Shown: positions 42,213 through 54,789 of the stretch, in pieces
How the letters are laid out: every line of letters begins with the position of its first letter
Numbering within the stretch: position 1 is the first letter of the stretch
From: Nageia nagi
Taxonomy: Eukaryota; Pinophyta
Assembly (NCBI GenBank): GCA_050084985.1
Contig: JBITNC010000001.1
Coordinates: 10,168,001-10,232,000, forward strand
Direction of reading: 5' to 3'
DNA: 64,000 nt
Translations under genes and position numbers: made by a program
The notes under the pieces: model-generated
What the model saw: only the letters and a program-made list of their open reading frames with translations
Databases searched by the model: none
What the model was told of the DNA's origin: nothing

Positions 42213-45200
42213 ATGGGAGAATCCTTTTTACCCAAACACATTCTTGATGGTTCCAACTATGGGATTTGAGAACCTCATATGAGAACTGAATTACAGATAA
42301 GAAAGCTTTGGTAAATTATGAATAAAAACCTTGTACCTCCTATAGATGAGAAGGCACTAAAGGCTTACAACATAAAGAATGAGTTGGTAACCTCCATGAT
42401 TTACTGTGTAGTTTTAGATGATGTGCTCTTAATGATTTTCTCTTCAACCTTAGCAAAGGAAGCTTGGGATAAGTTTAAACAAATATACTTGGTTCAAACT
42501 TTTTAAGAAGGTTTACCATTCTTTAAAAGTTGCTTCAATATTATCAAGAGGAAGATGAAAATGTGGCTATCTACTTGAATAAAATCATTGACCTAAAGAC
42601 CCAACTTATTACTTATAGGTGCAACTAGATCAATGGTGAGTTTATGGTCTTCATCATTCTTCAAAGCCTCTCTTCAAAGTTTGGAAATTTTGTGACAGTT
42701 ATGAAAATAAGGCTTGATGATAAAAAAGAAATCTTCTCCCTTGAGAACCTTTCGAGACACCTATTAAAGCATGAGAAAACCTTTAACAATAAAAGGTTGA
42801 TTTCTTCTCCTAAGGATAATAATGTTGCTCTTGAAGCAACCAAAACTCTTTTCAAAAGGAAGTTCAACCATTAAAAGAAATCTTATCTTTCTTCCTCTAA
42901 AAGGTTTGAGAAAAGAGATAATAGCTACAACAATAATAGAAACAATGGAAACCACTATCATAATAGCAAGAATAATGGTAACAACAATTATTTCAAGCAA
43001 AAAGATAGAAAAGGCAAAGCAATCACTCCTTATACTAAAGAAAAGTTTGATAGTAATTGTAAATATTATGGCATTCAAGATCATAAAGAAGTTGATTGTT
43101 ACAAAAAGAAAAGAGAAGAAAAGAATAAAGGTAATGAAAATATAAAGAACTATAAAGGAAAGAAGAATATTCATGTTGGTTTTGCTGCGATGCTCTACTT
43201 TATGTCTCGCTTTTTTTCATCTGAATGGATTGTTGAGTCTGGTTGCACTAATCACTTATACTTTGAAAAAGAAAAGTTTGAGAATTTTCATAAGTATAAA
43301 AAGGATGTCATTATGATAAGTGATAACTCTACCCTTGAAATCTAAAGAATTAAGAGTGTGTTGATTCATAAAAAAATTCTTGAAAATGTTCTATATGTTC
43401 CTAAGTAAAGAATGAACCTTCTCTTTATGATCTAAGTTGCTAGAAAAGGGTACTCTTTTGAGTTTGACTCTCAATCTTGGTGCATTAATAAAGGACTTGC
43501 CACTTTGGTTAAAATATTAGTGAAAGATAACCTCTACATTGTGGATTAAGTTCCATCAAAGATGTGTCTTGCTTCTAGTGTGTGCTCTAAAGGCAATCTT
43601 TGGCACCATCATTTAAGGCACCTTAACCACAAGAGTATTCAAGTCATGAAAGACCAAGAACTTATGGAAGGTTTTCCTTCAATTTTTTCTTCTATTGGTA
43701 TATGCGAGAAGTGCATTTTTGGCAAGATGCATATATAAAAGTTTGAAAAAGAAAAGGCAACAAGAGCATCTCAACCTCTTCAACTTGTGCATTCAGATTT
43801 GATGGGTCCATTTCAGACTAATTTGCTTGAAGGATCATCTTACACCTTCATTGATGACTTTAGTATAATGACCTTTGGGTATTTACTTGAGCACAAGGAT
43901 CAAACTTTTGAGAGTTCTAAGGTTTTTAAAGCCTTTTTTGAGAATCAAACTAACCTTAAAATTAAGATGTTGAGATCATATAATGGAGAAGAATATAACA
44001 ATAATGAGTTCAATGACTATTGTGCTAAGTATAGAATTAAGAGGTAGTATACAATTCTATATATTTTTCAGTAGAATGATGTTGCTAAAAGAAAAATAGA
44101 ATAAAAATGGCTAGATACATGTTGGGTAATTTTTTTAAATTCTTATGGAGTGAAGCTATGAGCATTGCTATTTACATCTTGAATAGATGTCTTACAAAAT
44201 CCATTCAAAATAAAACTCCTTTTAGGCATGGTTAGGAAGAAAACCTAACATCTCTTACCTTAGAGTGTTTAGTTGTGAAGCATTTTTCCACATCATTTCT
44301 AAGAAAAGAAAGAAGTTGGATAAAAGAGCTAAAAAATGCATCTTTATGGGTTATGATAGTCAGCATACAGGTTACAGGCTCTACTCTCCAACCTATAAAG
44401 CAGTGTTCATTTCAAGGGATGTAAAGTTCAATGAACTTTTTGATGAATCTACTTCTAATGAGGATGTTGATGATTCAGAGGACTCTTTAGTTGCTCCTAT
44501 CTGGTTAGATATTGATGTAGATAAGTCACCTCAAGAACAAAATTCTCCAACATAAAAGGGTAACAAGAAGCATAAACTTGAACAAATCCTTAATTACCAA
44601 GATTGACAACAAGTATGAGCCTTAAACCTTCAAACAAGTTTCTAAGCATGAGTGTTGGATGGAAGCCATGAAAGTGGAATATGAGGTGCTTATGAAAAAT
44701 AAGACTTGGGACTTGATTCCTTATCCAAATGAAAAGAATGTGATTGGAAATAAGTGGATCTACAAGGTCAAGTTCAATTCAATTGAAGCATTGAAAAATA
44801 CAAGGGAGGGTTAGTAGCTAAAGATTTTGTTCAGAAATACGATATAGATTATGAAGAAATCTTTACTTTCATGGCAAAGATACCTACTATGAGAGTTATC
44901 CTTGCTCTTTGTGTAGCTCAAGGATGGAAATTTTTTTAACTTGATGTCAAGAGTGTATTTTTCAATGGTGACTTAGATGTGAAAATCTTCATAAATCAAC
45001 CAGAAGGGTTTATTATGGAAGGCAAAGAGTTTTTTGTGTGTAAGCTAAAGAAGTTATTGTATGGACTTAAGCAAGCACCTAAAGCCTAGTATAGAAAGAT
45101 TTTAGGGTACTTTACAGACATTGATTTCTCCAAGTGTTTTTCGAACTTCGATCTATATGTGGTCAATCAAGGAAAAGATGTGGTCTTGATACTCCTTTAT

Positions 45201-46163
45201 GTGGATGATCTTTTGATTATTGGGAATAATGATGAAATCATTCAAGAGTGTAATTCTAAACTTAAGGCAACATTTGAAATGATTGATATTGGTATCTTGC
45301 ACTACTATCTTAGAATGCAAGTGTATCAATACAAATATTGTAATTACCTAAATCAATCTAAGTATATATTAGACATCTTACAAAAATTTGGAATGGAAGA
45401 GTGCAGATATGCTACAATCCTAGTCTCTTCTGGAATCACTATTTTTCTAAGCTCTAACTCTCAGTTAACTGATGCTACAGGTTACAGGTAATTAATTGGT
45501 AGTATTTTGTATTTGACTATATCCAGGCCAGATATTGCCTTTGTAATAAATCTGATGGCATGATTCATGTAGAAACCATATGTTGAGCACCTCAATGCTG
45601 TTAAACAAATCTTAAGGTATGTTGCAGGGATTAAGGATCTTGCTCTCAAGTATTCCAAGTTGCTCTCGTTTATTCTCTTTGGATTCTCATATTCTAACTA
45701 TGAGGGAGATAGAGATGATAGGAATTCAACCTTTGCATATGTGTTTAACATTGGTTCAGGTGTTATCTCTTAGGCTTTCAAAAAGCAACCTACTATTTCT
45801 CTTTCCATTACAAAATTCAAATATCATCCCATGTTTGTTGCAACCCAAGAAGCCATTTGGTTAAGGCATCTTCTGAAAGAAATTGGATATGAGCAAGGTG
45901 GCTCATCTTTGATCTCTTCAGATAATCAGTTGGTTATTTCTTTGGCTAAGAATCTAGTGTTCCATTAGAGAACAAAACATGTGGAAATCCATGCCCATTT
46001 TATCAAGGAGAAGGTTCTTGATGGCATCATACACCTGAAGTTTTATCCATCCACCTTGAAATCTACTGATTTGTTCATAAGGCCCCTCCTAAAAGCTCAG
46101 TTTTGTAAGCTTAGGGATGCTATTGGATTGTTGAAGTTTCCTTCAAGGGGGAGTGAAGTTTGA
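42213..46163 (+). pseudogene. copia B gag-pol, many stops and shifts
   Basis: Gag starts at ATG 42213 (MGESFLPKHILDGSNY) and meets TGA at the usual Trp soon after. KNELVTSMIYCVVLDDVLL and the zinc-knuckle region near 43050 follow in changing frames. The protease near 43225 has WIVESGCTNH (DSG changed to ESG). Integrase: LVHSDLMGPF near 43787. RT: ILLYVDDLLIIGNN near 45190. RNase H runs to SRGSEV and TGA at 46163. More than fifteen stops prevent translation. It is older than copia A by coding decay. Confidence 0.88.
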
Positions 46164-46303
46164 ATTCTTGTGTTGAATTCATATTTATGATGATAACTTC
46201 ATCCTTAAAAGGATTTTATACTGTATAGTGTTGATTTTATTGTACACCTTCATGGTAAGTTCACTCTGTGTGAAGAACTTACTGTACAAAATTGGCCAAT
46301 CTA

Positions 46304-46512
46304 ACACTGTTTAGTTATCCATGTATGAATAACTCTTATGTGTCTTTTGGTACTATTCAGTTATCCATATGTGAAGAACTCATATGTGCATACTCTATTT
46401 TTTGGTCAATCTAGCACTGTTTAGTTATCCATATGTGAGGAACTCTTATGTGTCTTTTGGCACTATTTAGTTATCCATATGTGAGGAACTCTTATGTGCA
46501 TGCTCTATTTTG
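46304..46512 (+). repeat. tandem repeat in the copia B 3' UTR, four units
   Basis: TTAGTTATCCATATGTGAGG followed by AACTCTTATGTG recurs four times in two slightly different lengths (about 48 and 60 bases). Copia C has two such units at about 62440-62535. Confidence 0.8.
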
Positions 46513-46962
46513 TAATGATAATCAACACATATTTTATATACAGTAGATGACTATAAGTTTTTAGCATGGCATCTTCGTGATGACTTATAGTGCACCATTG
46601 ATCAGTTCATGATGGCATTTGTGTGATTCATCTATCTTTGTTGATATGAATATGATGCATCTAACTGATCTTGTTATTTGAGTTGCTTATGACTTGCAGG
46701 TTCTTTTGATATTGCAGGTTACTTACCTTAGATATGCAAGCTCTTAGAGACTGTTCATGACTTTCAGTTGGATGACTACTTCATGTACACTGAAACCAAT
46801 TGTGATTAATGATTGTATTTGGTAAAGTAGTGAGTCTCAAATTAGATCTTTTTTACTTCACAAAAATGTAAAAATTTCTCATCTTCATTGTATCTTTTTG
46901 GAGGAGAACTCTCTTACTTTCTCTTCTTCTTCTCTCTTACTCGCTCTATCCCAATATTGCAT

Positions 46963-47479
46963 TAAGGGGGAGTGTTGGAATGTATAATGCATTATTGTAA
47001 AGGTTTGTATTAAATCTTCTATGTAAATTAATTAATACTTAATGGTATCATTTGATCCCTTAAGTATTTAATTGAATATGATAATGTAACTTGTCCTACA
47101 CTCCATGTCATGAGCATAGCCCTTGGGTAAAAGGATGTGCATGTCATGCTTTTGTACATTGGATAAAAGGGTGATCTAAAGAGAGATTTTGGCCTATAAA
47201 TAGAAGGCTACCTCTTTGTGATTACATACAAATTTGTGGAGTAAAGTTATGCTATAGGATAGAAGTGTAGGAGTTGAGATTAGAAGGATTGTAAAAGAGT
47301 TGTATTTGTGATTGAAGCAAAGATCTAGTTAGTGGATGTACTCTTAGTTGAAGAAACCACTTTACATCTTGAGTTACTTTATGATATTATCTTATTTGTG
47401 AGTTTGTTAAATGTGTATTATGAGCTTTCAAGAGATCTTGGTTATTTAGGATTATTCTTGTTATAGTTTAATTCTCTCA
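46963..47479 (+). repeat. purine tract and 3' LTR of copia B
   Basis: TAAGGGGGAG (46963-46972) precedes TGTTGGAATG at 46973, and the LTR ends TTCTCTCA at 47479 (507 bp). CCTATAAATAG near 47193 is the promoter motif. It is closely related to the solo LTR at 24289 and the LTR at 62999. Confidence 0.87.
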
Positions 47480-48177
47480 CACATGTCAACTTTGTGTTGA
47501 TCGACTACTCTTTCCAGTGAAACCAGTTATGGTTAATGATTGTAATGTAAACCATTTTATCAAATGGTAAAGTAGTGAGTCTTAAATTAAGATCTTGCTT
47601 ATTTCTCAAATATGTAAAAATTCTCATCTCCACTTGTATCTCTATGGAGGAAAACTCTCTCTTACTCTCTCTTTCTTCTTTCTTTTATGCTCTATCCCAA
47701 TATTGCATTAAGGAAGAGTGTTAGAATTTGTAATGTAATATTATGTAATATCTCTCTTCAATATAAACCCACTATGTAAATCCACTTAATGCTTAAAGTA
47801 TCTCTAGATACCTTAAATCATTAAAGGAATAAATATAGAAAAAACTTTAACCTTACCCTTAGGTAAAAGAGAGGTTAAAGAGTGGATTTCATTTTATAAA
47901 TAGAGGGGTACCACCTCTTTCATGATATACAACTTGGAAGTAAAGCTATGGTATAGGTTTAGAGTTAGGAGAGATAGAAAGAGATCTTATAAGAGAGGTC
48001 CTTAAAAATAAGAAGATCTTAGTTACTGGATGTACTCCCAAGGAGGGAGGAACCACTTTACTTCTTGTGTTCATTTTGAGATTAGCTTGTGTTATTATGT
48101 TATTATGTTGATGTTGTGAGTGCCTTCTTGATATCTTGATAGATTAGAAATTAATTCAAAAAGGGTTGATTTTATTA
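47480..48177 (+). repeat. outer copia 3' UTR, purine tract and 3' LTR
   Basis: 47480-47718 is a 3' UTR like that of copia A. TTAAGGAAGAG precedes TGTTAGAATTTG at 47719. The LTR has TTTATAAATAGAGG near 47901. Its end is set at 48177 by the GGTCA duplication. Confidence 0.75.
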
Positions 48178-48182
48178 GGTCA

Positions 48183-49190
48183 TTGGCAAAGTGGTTGTAC
48201 GACTTGGGCTTTGCTATAGGAAAATTTAATTAAGATTTTGATAAGACCTTGGTGAGTGGGAATTTGCCCCCTATTTATATTGATATATGAGTCAAGAGAG
48301 TGAAATAGGATGTAAGGAAGGTTAACATGAAGCTTTCCTTTAAAGTGTGACATTAAAATAAAATGATAGTCCCCAACCTTCGAATTATGACCTTCTAAGG
48401 TAAATAATTTGCAAAGAGCTACCATGATACTATTCCAAGGATAAATCAAAGAATTTACCTTATAGCTAGATTTCCTTTTGGTAGGCATTGGCTCTCCAAC
48501 ATCCAAGACATTCAAAATATCAGCTTTTGAAGAATGGAAAACCCTGGAGTGTCAAATTCCTTCATTTATAATACTTGTGGTTGTTGTAATTAGGATTGTA
48601 CTAATTATAAAATTCAATCCATCTACAATGACCCTTCCTTCATCCTAGGACTCAACAACCTATTGGGACTAATTTTCATTATGCCCCTAGAGTGAATCTA
48701 TGAATCCTTGAATTCTACCATTACAAAATATTTCCCATACAATTGGGTCCTCTCGAAAAGTGTCCCCCTTGGATAGCTCCAATCTTTTCTAGCTTGACAT
48801 AGCTCTACTCAAAGTGTATGCAAAGAGAATCCTCAAAGGTAAGAGGGTGATAATGGGCATGCAAAGCATGCACTTGGAACTCTTATTCTGAGAGTTCCAC
48901 CACCCTCTAAGTATCATGTCAATCATCTGATTATAAGAATTATCAATGGCTCGTAGTGATTCAATCAATGGCCTTTCCACGATCTTCCTAGAAAGTTCCC
49001 ATTTTTCGTCCTTGGAGCATGTAGTGTTAATTCTTGCGCATCCCAAACATGTGTGATCTAAAGTGTCCTTTTTTATGGTTATCCATGGGCTTATTATTCC
49101 CATTATTGGTTTATTATTTCAAGCATCGAAAGTATCAGATTTATGTGAACCATCATTCTCCCCGCCCACCCTGCTAATGTATTTTACCAT
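48183..49190 (-). pseudogene. decayed host-like gene, upstream half (unrecognised)
   Basis: The minus frame can be followed from ATG at 49188-49190 (MVKYISRVGGENDG) to the insertion point. Motifs include SPWITIKKDTLDHTCLGCA, DPIVWEIFCNGRIQGFIDSL, VVES.DEGRVIVDGLNFIIS, YPWNSIMVALCKLFTLEG and GQIPTHQGLIKILI. The region 48516-48788 holds six stops, mostly TAG where Gln or Trp would fit. The frame then continues across the GGTCA site into the Pro-rich segment at 39602. It looks like a real protein of more than 550 residues, probably a repeat family of its own. I cannot name it. Confidence 0.55.
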
Positions 49191-49234
49191 TATTATGTTG
49201 AATGGTATTTATTGATTAAATCGTTAAACAAATA

Positions 49235-49235
49235 T

Positions 49236-49296
<61 letters not shown>
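49235..49296. repeat. (AT)n(TG)n microsatellite
   Basis: A short AT run passes into about 24 TG dinucleotides ending at 49296. Confidence 0.97.
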
Positions 49297-49301
<5 letters not shown>

Positions 49302-51357
49302 TAATATTTGGGTATTAATTTGTATTATGAGATATTTAAGAAAATGAGATGATAATTTACATACTAGTGTACAAATTACATTCTTATACAAGAAGGTATA
49401 AGAAGGTTGTAGTTGAATATTAAGAACATAATTTGGATACACCTATTAGATGAAATAGGAAATCTAAATTCTTTATGTGAAATAACTAAGTAAATGAAAT
49501 TTACTTAGTTTTGAATATTTTTTTAAATGGGGTTATTGAAATCATTTGAAGAATGGTGTACTATTTCTCATGTGTTGATTTCTTACCTTATATGCAAATT
49601 GATCTTATGGAACTTTTGAAATATGAATTAATATGATCAAATTTGATAGAGGAATTTGAACTCATTCTAGAATGATGGCATTTCTCTTTTTGATATGTTG
49701 TGATATAAAAACACTTCATGTGACTAGACAAAAATGATAGTGAATGTCATTCAAAAGGACGGGGGATCTTCATTAGCATAGGGTAGTATGCTAATATTGA
49801 AAGGTCCTTGATTATTGAAATGTGCGTATGGAATCGAACAAGGTTAGATTTATACCTCAATTAACTTGTTGAAAAATTAATTTGGAATTGAAAACTCTAT
49901 ATCTTGAATTATTTTAAATAATATTTTGGTATGGTTCCGAACCCTTCTTGATAACATGAAAAGTATTTTGTACAAAATGATAGTTCACAATGAATGTGTT
50001 ATACTCGTGAGTTACTATGTGGATAGTTCAATGACCACTAGTTTTGGTAGGATTATACCATGTGTGCATCAATATTGTAATGTTTGAATAATGCTTGACA
50101 TGATTACATTATAAGATAAGATAATGTAATCAAATATGTGATAGACCAAATGTGGTTAGTGAAAATTGGATTGTTATTTGATATGATGACCAAGCAATGA
50201 TGTGTTTGTTGAATCATGTTTAATATATTGGTATGATTTGATGTCGTAGTAAAGAAGGAACAAAAAGTCTCCTTAGCATGAGCATGTTGCTAATGGAAGA
50301 TAATCCTCTTTTTGAGATATTGATGAACATGAATGTAAGGATCGAGTAGGATTTTGAACTCATATATGTGTATGGACTTATGTAGTTTTTTTAATATCTT
50401 TGTTAATCAAGAATAAATTTTTCTGGGTTATAGTTTTCCTTTGAGGATTATTTTTTTAATGAAAATCAAAGTATATGTTTGTATATGTAAGAACTCAATC
50501 TCATACTCTCAAGATAGAATCCTACTATAACATCCATCTCATACACTCGAGAGGTGAGCATAATTTTTTTTTACATATATACCAAGTATAAATCCACATT
50601 CAATTTTGAATGGTTAGAAGCTACTTGTGAACCATGTGAATTATGTGTCATAACCTTGCTAGCATTGGTTCCAAGCTAAGTCATTCCTAAGTCGCGATCT
50701 CTTCTTGACTGTTTACCATTCCTCGTTCTTTAACATAACTCGTTAAATAACATCATATGGATTGCCTTTATGTTCCTTCTTGAACATGGTAATTTCCCAG
50801 TGGCATCATATACATAACTTGTATTTCAAACTACTTCCTTATTAAGACAATTTGAGCTTTAAGGTCCACTCCAAACCTAGTGATAATTCTCAATTTATCC
50901 TCGCATAACTCGCTTGGATAATCATTTTCTCAATTTGAATATTCATGCTCTCACTTTGTAATTTTTCTAGGTTTCAAAACTAATTTGTTTTAAATTTAAC
51001 AACCTAACAATTAAAACCATTATGTTTTAAATCTAAATCATTTCCATCAAAAGATATTATCCTATCTATTTTCTTAGGATCTAAGAATCTCATTGCATCG
51101 CGTATAAATAAAGCATAGTTAACTTCGTTTAAAATAACATCATGGAAGTAAATATTATCATTGCACGGATAAATATTACATATTAAAATTACATCTTCTT
51201 GTAAATCCCTATGTACAAATATCCATTTTTACAATAAATAAAAACAAGATGTTTTACATCATTACATCTTCTATCAATAATATTTTCAAAGGCTAATACA
51301 AATCACAATACAAGTTTGATGAACAATATTTGGGTCTTGAAACTTTGTCTCTAAGCA
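49297..51357. other. AT-rich intergenic DNA, nothing recognised
   Basis: No domain, long frame or element boundary is seen. Confidence 0.5.
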
Positions 51358-53831
51358 TGTCACACTCCTGAGATGTGAACGGTAGCTCACGGTGGAAAGG
51401 ATCAACACAACCTTTCTTTTTACCGTGCTCTAAATGAATTTAAATGTTTTTTCTAAGAAAAGAACAAGTAAACATAGGCATTCCATCATTTCCACAAAAT
51501 CTACAAAAGCATTTAATAATATTCAACCCTACATCTCATAAACATGTGAACTTTAATCTTTGCATGCAAATTTTAATAAAACTCTTACAATGCTAAAAAC
51601 TAATATTTACAACAAAAGCATCTAAACTTCTTAAATTTAAAAACACTTTTCAACTTTAAAAAGGTTTTCTTTTGTCTTATAATATTTTCTAAATTGTATT
51701 TTGCTAATTTAAACCTTAAGAAAAATCAACTCTGATTATACATATATATATAAATAATTATTTTCAAACTATATATCATTTACTATTTCATTTTATAAAT
51801 TATTTTAATTAAAAATAAAGCCTTCAAAACTTAAATTTTAATTAAAAACTTAACTAAAAATGAAAACTAATAATTAAAAGCCCCAAATTAAAAGTGCAGC
51901 CGTAAGCGTGCATCATAGGCACTTCAAAATCCATTCAAACTCAGCCAATTTCTTGGCAAAAGACACTGTTTTAATTTCCTAATATAAACCTACGATTTTC
52001 CCCAAAATAAGATGCCTTTTTTTTACCCAAAAATGGTGAAAAGTCACCGGACAAACACTACGAAATTACCCACGTTTGAACCCATCATTCTCATAAATTT
52101 CTTCATGAAGTTTAAAAATTCCAAATACCCATTTGATATTTTTCCAACCTGATCGTTCCTATATTGTTTCAATCAAAATGATCAAAAATTCTCAGTTTTT
52201 CTCATGCCATACACATAGGCGTCTATAAATTACTCTATTAAAATTTCAAGATATTTCGTATGATTTTGAATTCTTAGCCTAAATCTGGACATAGGAATAC
52301 CATAGGGAACAATTTGGAAAAGTTTCAGATCAAAATCATGGCTGAGGAAGCCATACGAATTTGATATAGACGCCTCCAAAACCCTACGATTTGGGGAAAA
52401 ATACTCTCAATGTTTTAAACCTTAACAATTTGATTTTATTATTCAAATATAAAACCAATGCTTTCTTTTTCTAAAAATATAGTATGTTATGTATTGTTTC
52501 TATTTTCTTTACAAACAATTAATAATACAACTAATATGTATAATTATATTTATTTAATTTTAAACTCAAAATTAAATAAATATTATTATTTTATTTAAAA
52601 TATATTTATTTATTTAATTTTCTCAAAATAAATAAATATCATGTAAGTTTATAAAACAAATTTAATCTTTCAATTATAATTTAATATTTTATGTATTTAT
52701 CTAATTTTCATCAAATAAAATAAATAATCATCATATTAAAATATTAATAACGATAAACAAGGAATTTCTCACACACTACAAATAAAAAGGTAGGTTAAGT
52801 CTTAACTAAAGGACTAAAGGAGTTCAAATTGGATCATGCTTTCCTAAGCAATTATAAATTCTCTTGGAGTCAATCTAACAAAGTTCCTTTATGTTTTCCA
52901 ATGATACCATATCATGACCCTTAAGCTCCTATTTATAATTTTTTAGGAGAGCTAAGCTTCTAAATTTGAGTTTTAGCTTTCTTCTAATTTTAGGATAGAG
53001 AGAAGGATTAGGATAATATTAATTTTAGCAATTTCAACACCTAGAAAAATGCAAAAGCAATCCAAGGTTTTATTGCTAAATTTGAATTTCTCCTAACCTT
53101 ATAATTACAACTCACATCGTCATGACAACTCACCATAACTCAACAATATTGAGATAATTCTAAATATTAATAATATTTCAAAATGAGTAGGATATTAGTA
53201 ATTAAATAAATTAATATTTATTTATTATTACCATAACTTAGGACATTAGCAAAATAAATATTAATTTTATTTAATCCTTCGTCCTATTTAGTCAGACATA
53301 GGGTTAACTTAGTTAAACATCTTTAACAATAAATTGTTAAGTATTAACCCTAATTTTATATATGAATAAAACCCTCAAACTAATTTAATTTGCATACATA
53401 ACAATAAGCAAGAGACAACATATTAAGAACACAATAAACATCATACATCAATGGAGACTACCTTTTTAGATTCTTGTCTCATGCAACCTATATGATTATT
53501 TACCTTATTGAGACGGTCTAGATTGTTCTCTTATATCTCAATTGATCTTTTGGACCTTGCCAAGATATCATTTTCATTCCACCTGAGAGCATCCCGCTTT
53601 TTCACACATGTCCTTGTACACCGAAATAAGCATCTCAAGAGTAACATGTGCTTTAATAAATCATATGATAGATTAATTTCCAATATTCATCATAGAACTA
53701 TCTCTTCATCCATCAAATATGTATAGAACATGTATATATATTTATATCAAAAGCACAAGTGTCTAACTCACACAATATAACATTGCAATATAATATGATA
53801 AGAGAATTCACAACAAATTTGGGTTATGACA
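51358..53831 (-). repeat. probable isolated gypsy-type LTR, about 2.47 kb
   Basis: On the minus strand it begins TGTCATAACCC (right) and ends GGAGTGTGACA (left), giving TGTCA..TGACA ends typical of long plant gypsy LTRs. No primer site or purine tract adjoins it, and the flanking five bases (AAGCA and ATATA) do not match. It may be a solo LTR with a decayed duplication, or one half of a rearranged element. Confidence 0.5.
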
Positions 53832-54514
53832 ATATAAGTAAAGAAGGTAGCATCGTAGTCATACGATGAAAGTTCACTAGATATTCTTAACATTTCTATA
53901 TTTGGAAATGATTGTTTAGATGCATGAAGATTGATTATGTATTGAATGACACTTGCATTGGATTTGAAGTAAGTTTGTCATCAAGTCATGTGAATGTATG
54001 AAAATGCATTGAAATGATTAGTTATGCATATCATTTGAAGAGTTGGTTCTGATCTCAAAAATATGCTTATCTTAGATGTAGCTAGTAATTTGAGAATGGT
54101 ACAAGAAAGTTCAAGGATGGTGAAGAACAGGGAGCCTTAGTATGAAAAATGTAATTGTATTAAGAAATTATGTATTTGTTTACTAAGTTGTAAATTAAAG
54201 TGATTTGTATATATAGTTGATAAAAATGAGATATACTTTTGTATTTGAGTATATATAAAATTTAGCATTAGAAATATGTATTTATTTTCTTTATTGCATG
54301 TTTTAAAGGAATATGATGTTATGTTTAACAATTATCTCAAAAAGGTGATTACCTTTATTTTGTTATGAATGTTAAATATTGGAAAAATGTAAAGTTTTAC
54401 ACTTGATTTATAAAGGAATGAATTGGTTAATGTTGTTGTTGTTCGAGTTTGAATATTTAAAAAAAAATTCGATATGAATTTTGGGACTATTTTATGTTAG
54501 AAAGTAGGATATTT
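53832..54514. other. intergenic DNA, nothing recognised
   Basis: AT-rich with stops in all frames. It ends where the truncated copia C LTR begins. Confidence 0.5.
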
Positions 54515-54689
54515 TATTTGTGATTGAAGTAAAGATCTAGTTAGTGGATGTACTCCTAGTTGAAGGAACCACTTACATCTTGTGTTATCTTTGTAAGATT
54601 GCTTTATGTGATAGTTAGATGTGAATTGAGAGCTTTCATGTGATCTTGGTAGTTTAGGATTGTTCTTGTTATAGTTCAATTCTTTCATT

Positions 54690-54701
54690 TGGTATCAGAG
54701 C
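54690..54701 (+). other. primer binding site of copia C
   Basis: TGGTATCAGAGC, two bases after the LTR end TTCTTTCA, is an exact initiator-Met tRNA complement. Confidence 0.9.
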
Positions 54702-54789
54702 ACCTTGGAAGTTTCTCTTCACATCCTTGATTTGGAGACTCATCTTCAACTTGGAGGTCTTCATTCTTAAACTTACTCTTCTTGTTGAG

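Larger units (their letters stand above)
40202..47479 (+). mobile_element. copia B, 5'-truncated degenerate copy of the copia A family
   Basis: Leader, gag, pol, 3' UTR, purine tract and 3' LTR (46973-47479) are in order on the plus strand. The 5' LTR, primer site and intron donor are missing. The leader keeps the block that matches copia A and C (about 41570-41970) and the splice acceptor at 42209. Coding is heavily decayed. Confidence 0.85.
39608..48177 (+). mobile_element. composite, rearranged copia cluster containing copia B
   Basis: The cluster begins with an LTR start (TGTTAGAATTTG at 39608) and ends with an LTR of the same subtype (47719-48177). The duplication GGTCA flanks it (39603-39607 and 48178-48182). 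Inside, in order: 52 bases of LTR, an inverted LTR and pol fragment, a 3' UTR fragment, copia B with no 5' LTR, then the outer element's 3' UTR and LTR. So one copia inserted first and was later disrupted by copia B and by rearrangement. The terminal CA of the right LTR reads TA. Confidence 0.7.

Noticed and set aside
49248-49296. TG repeat as a telomeric or regulatory element
   Set aside because: It is a simple dinucleotide microsatellite.
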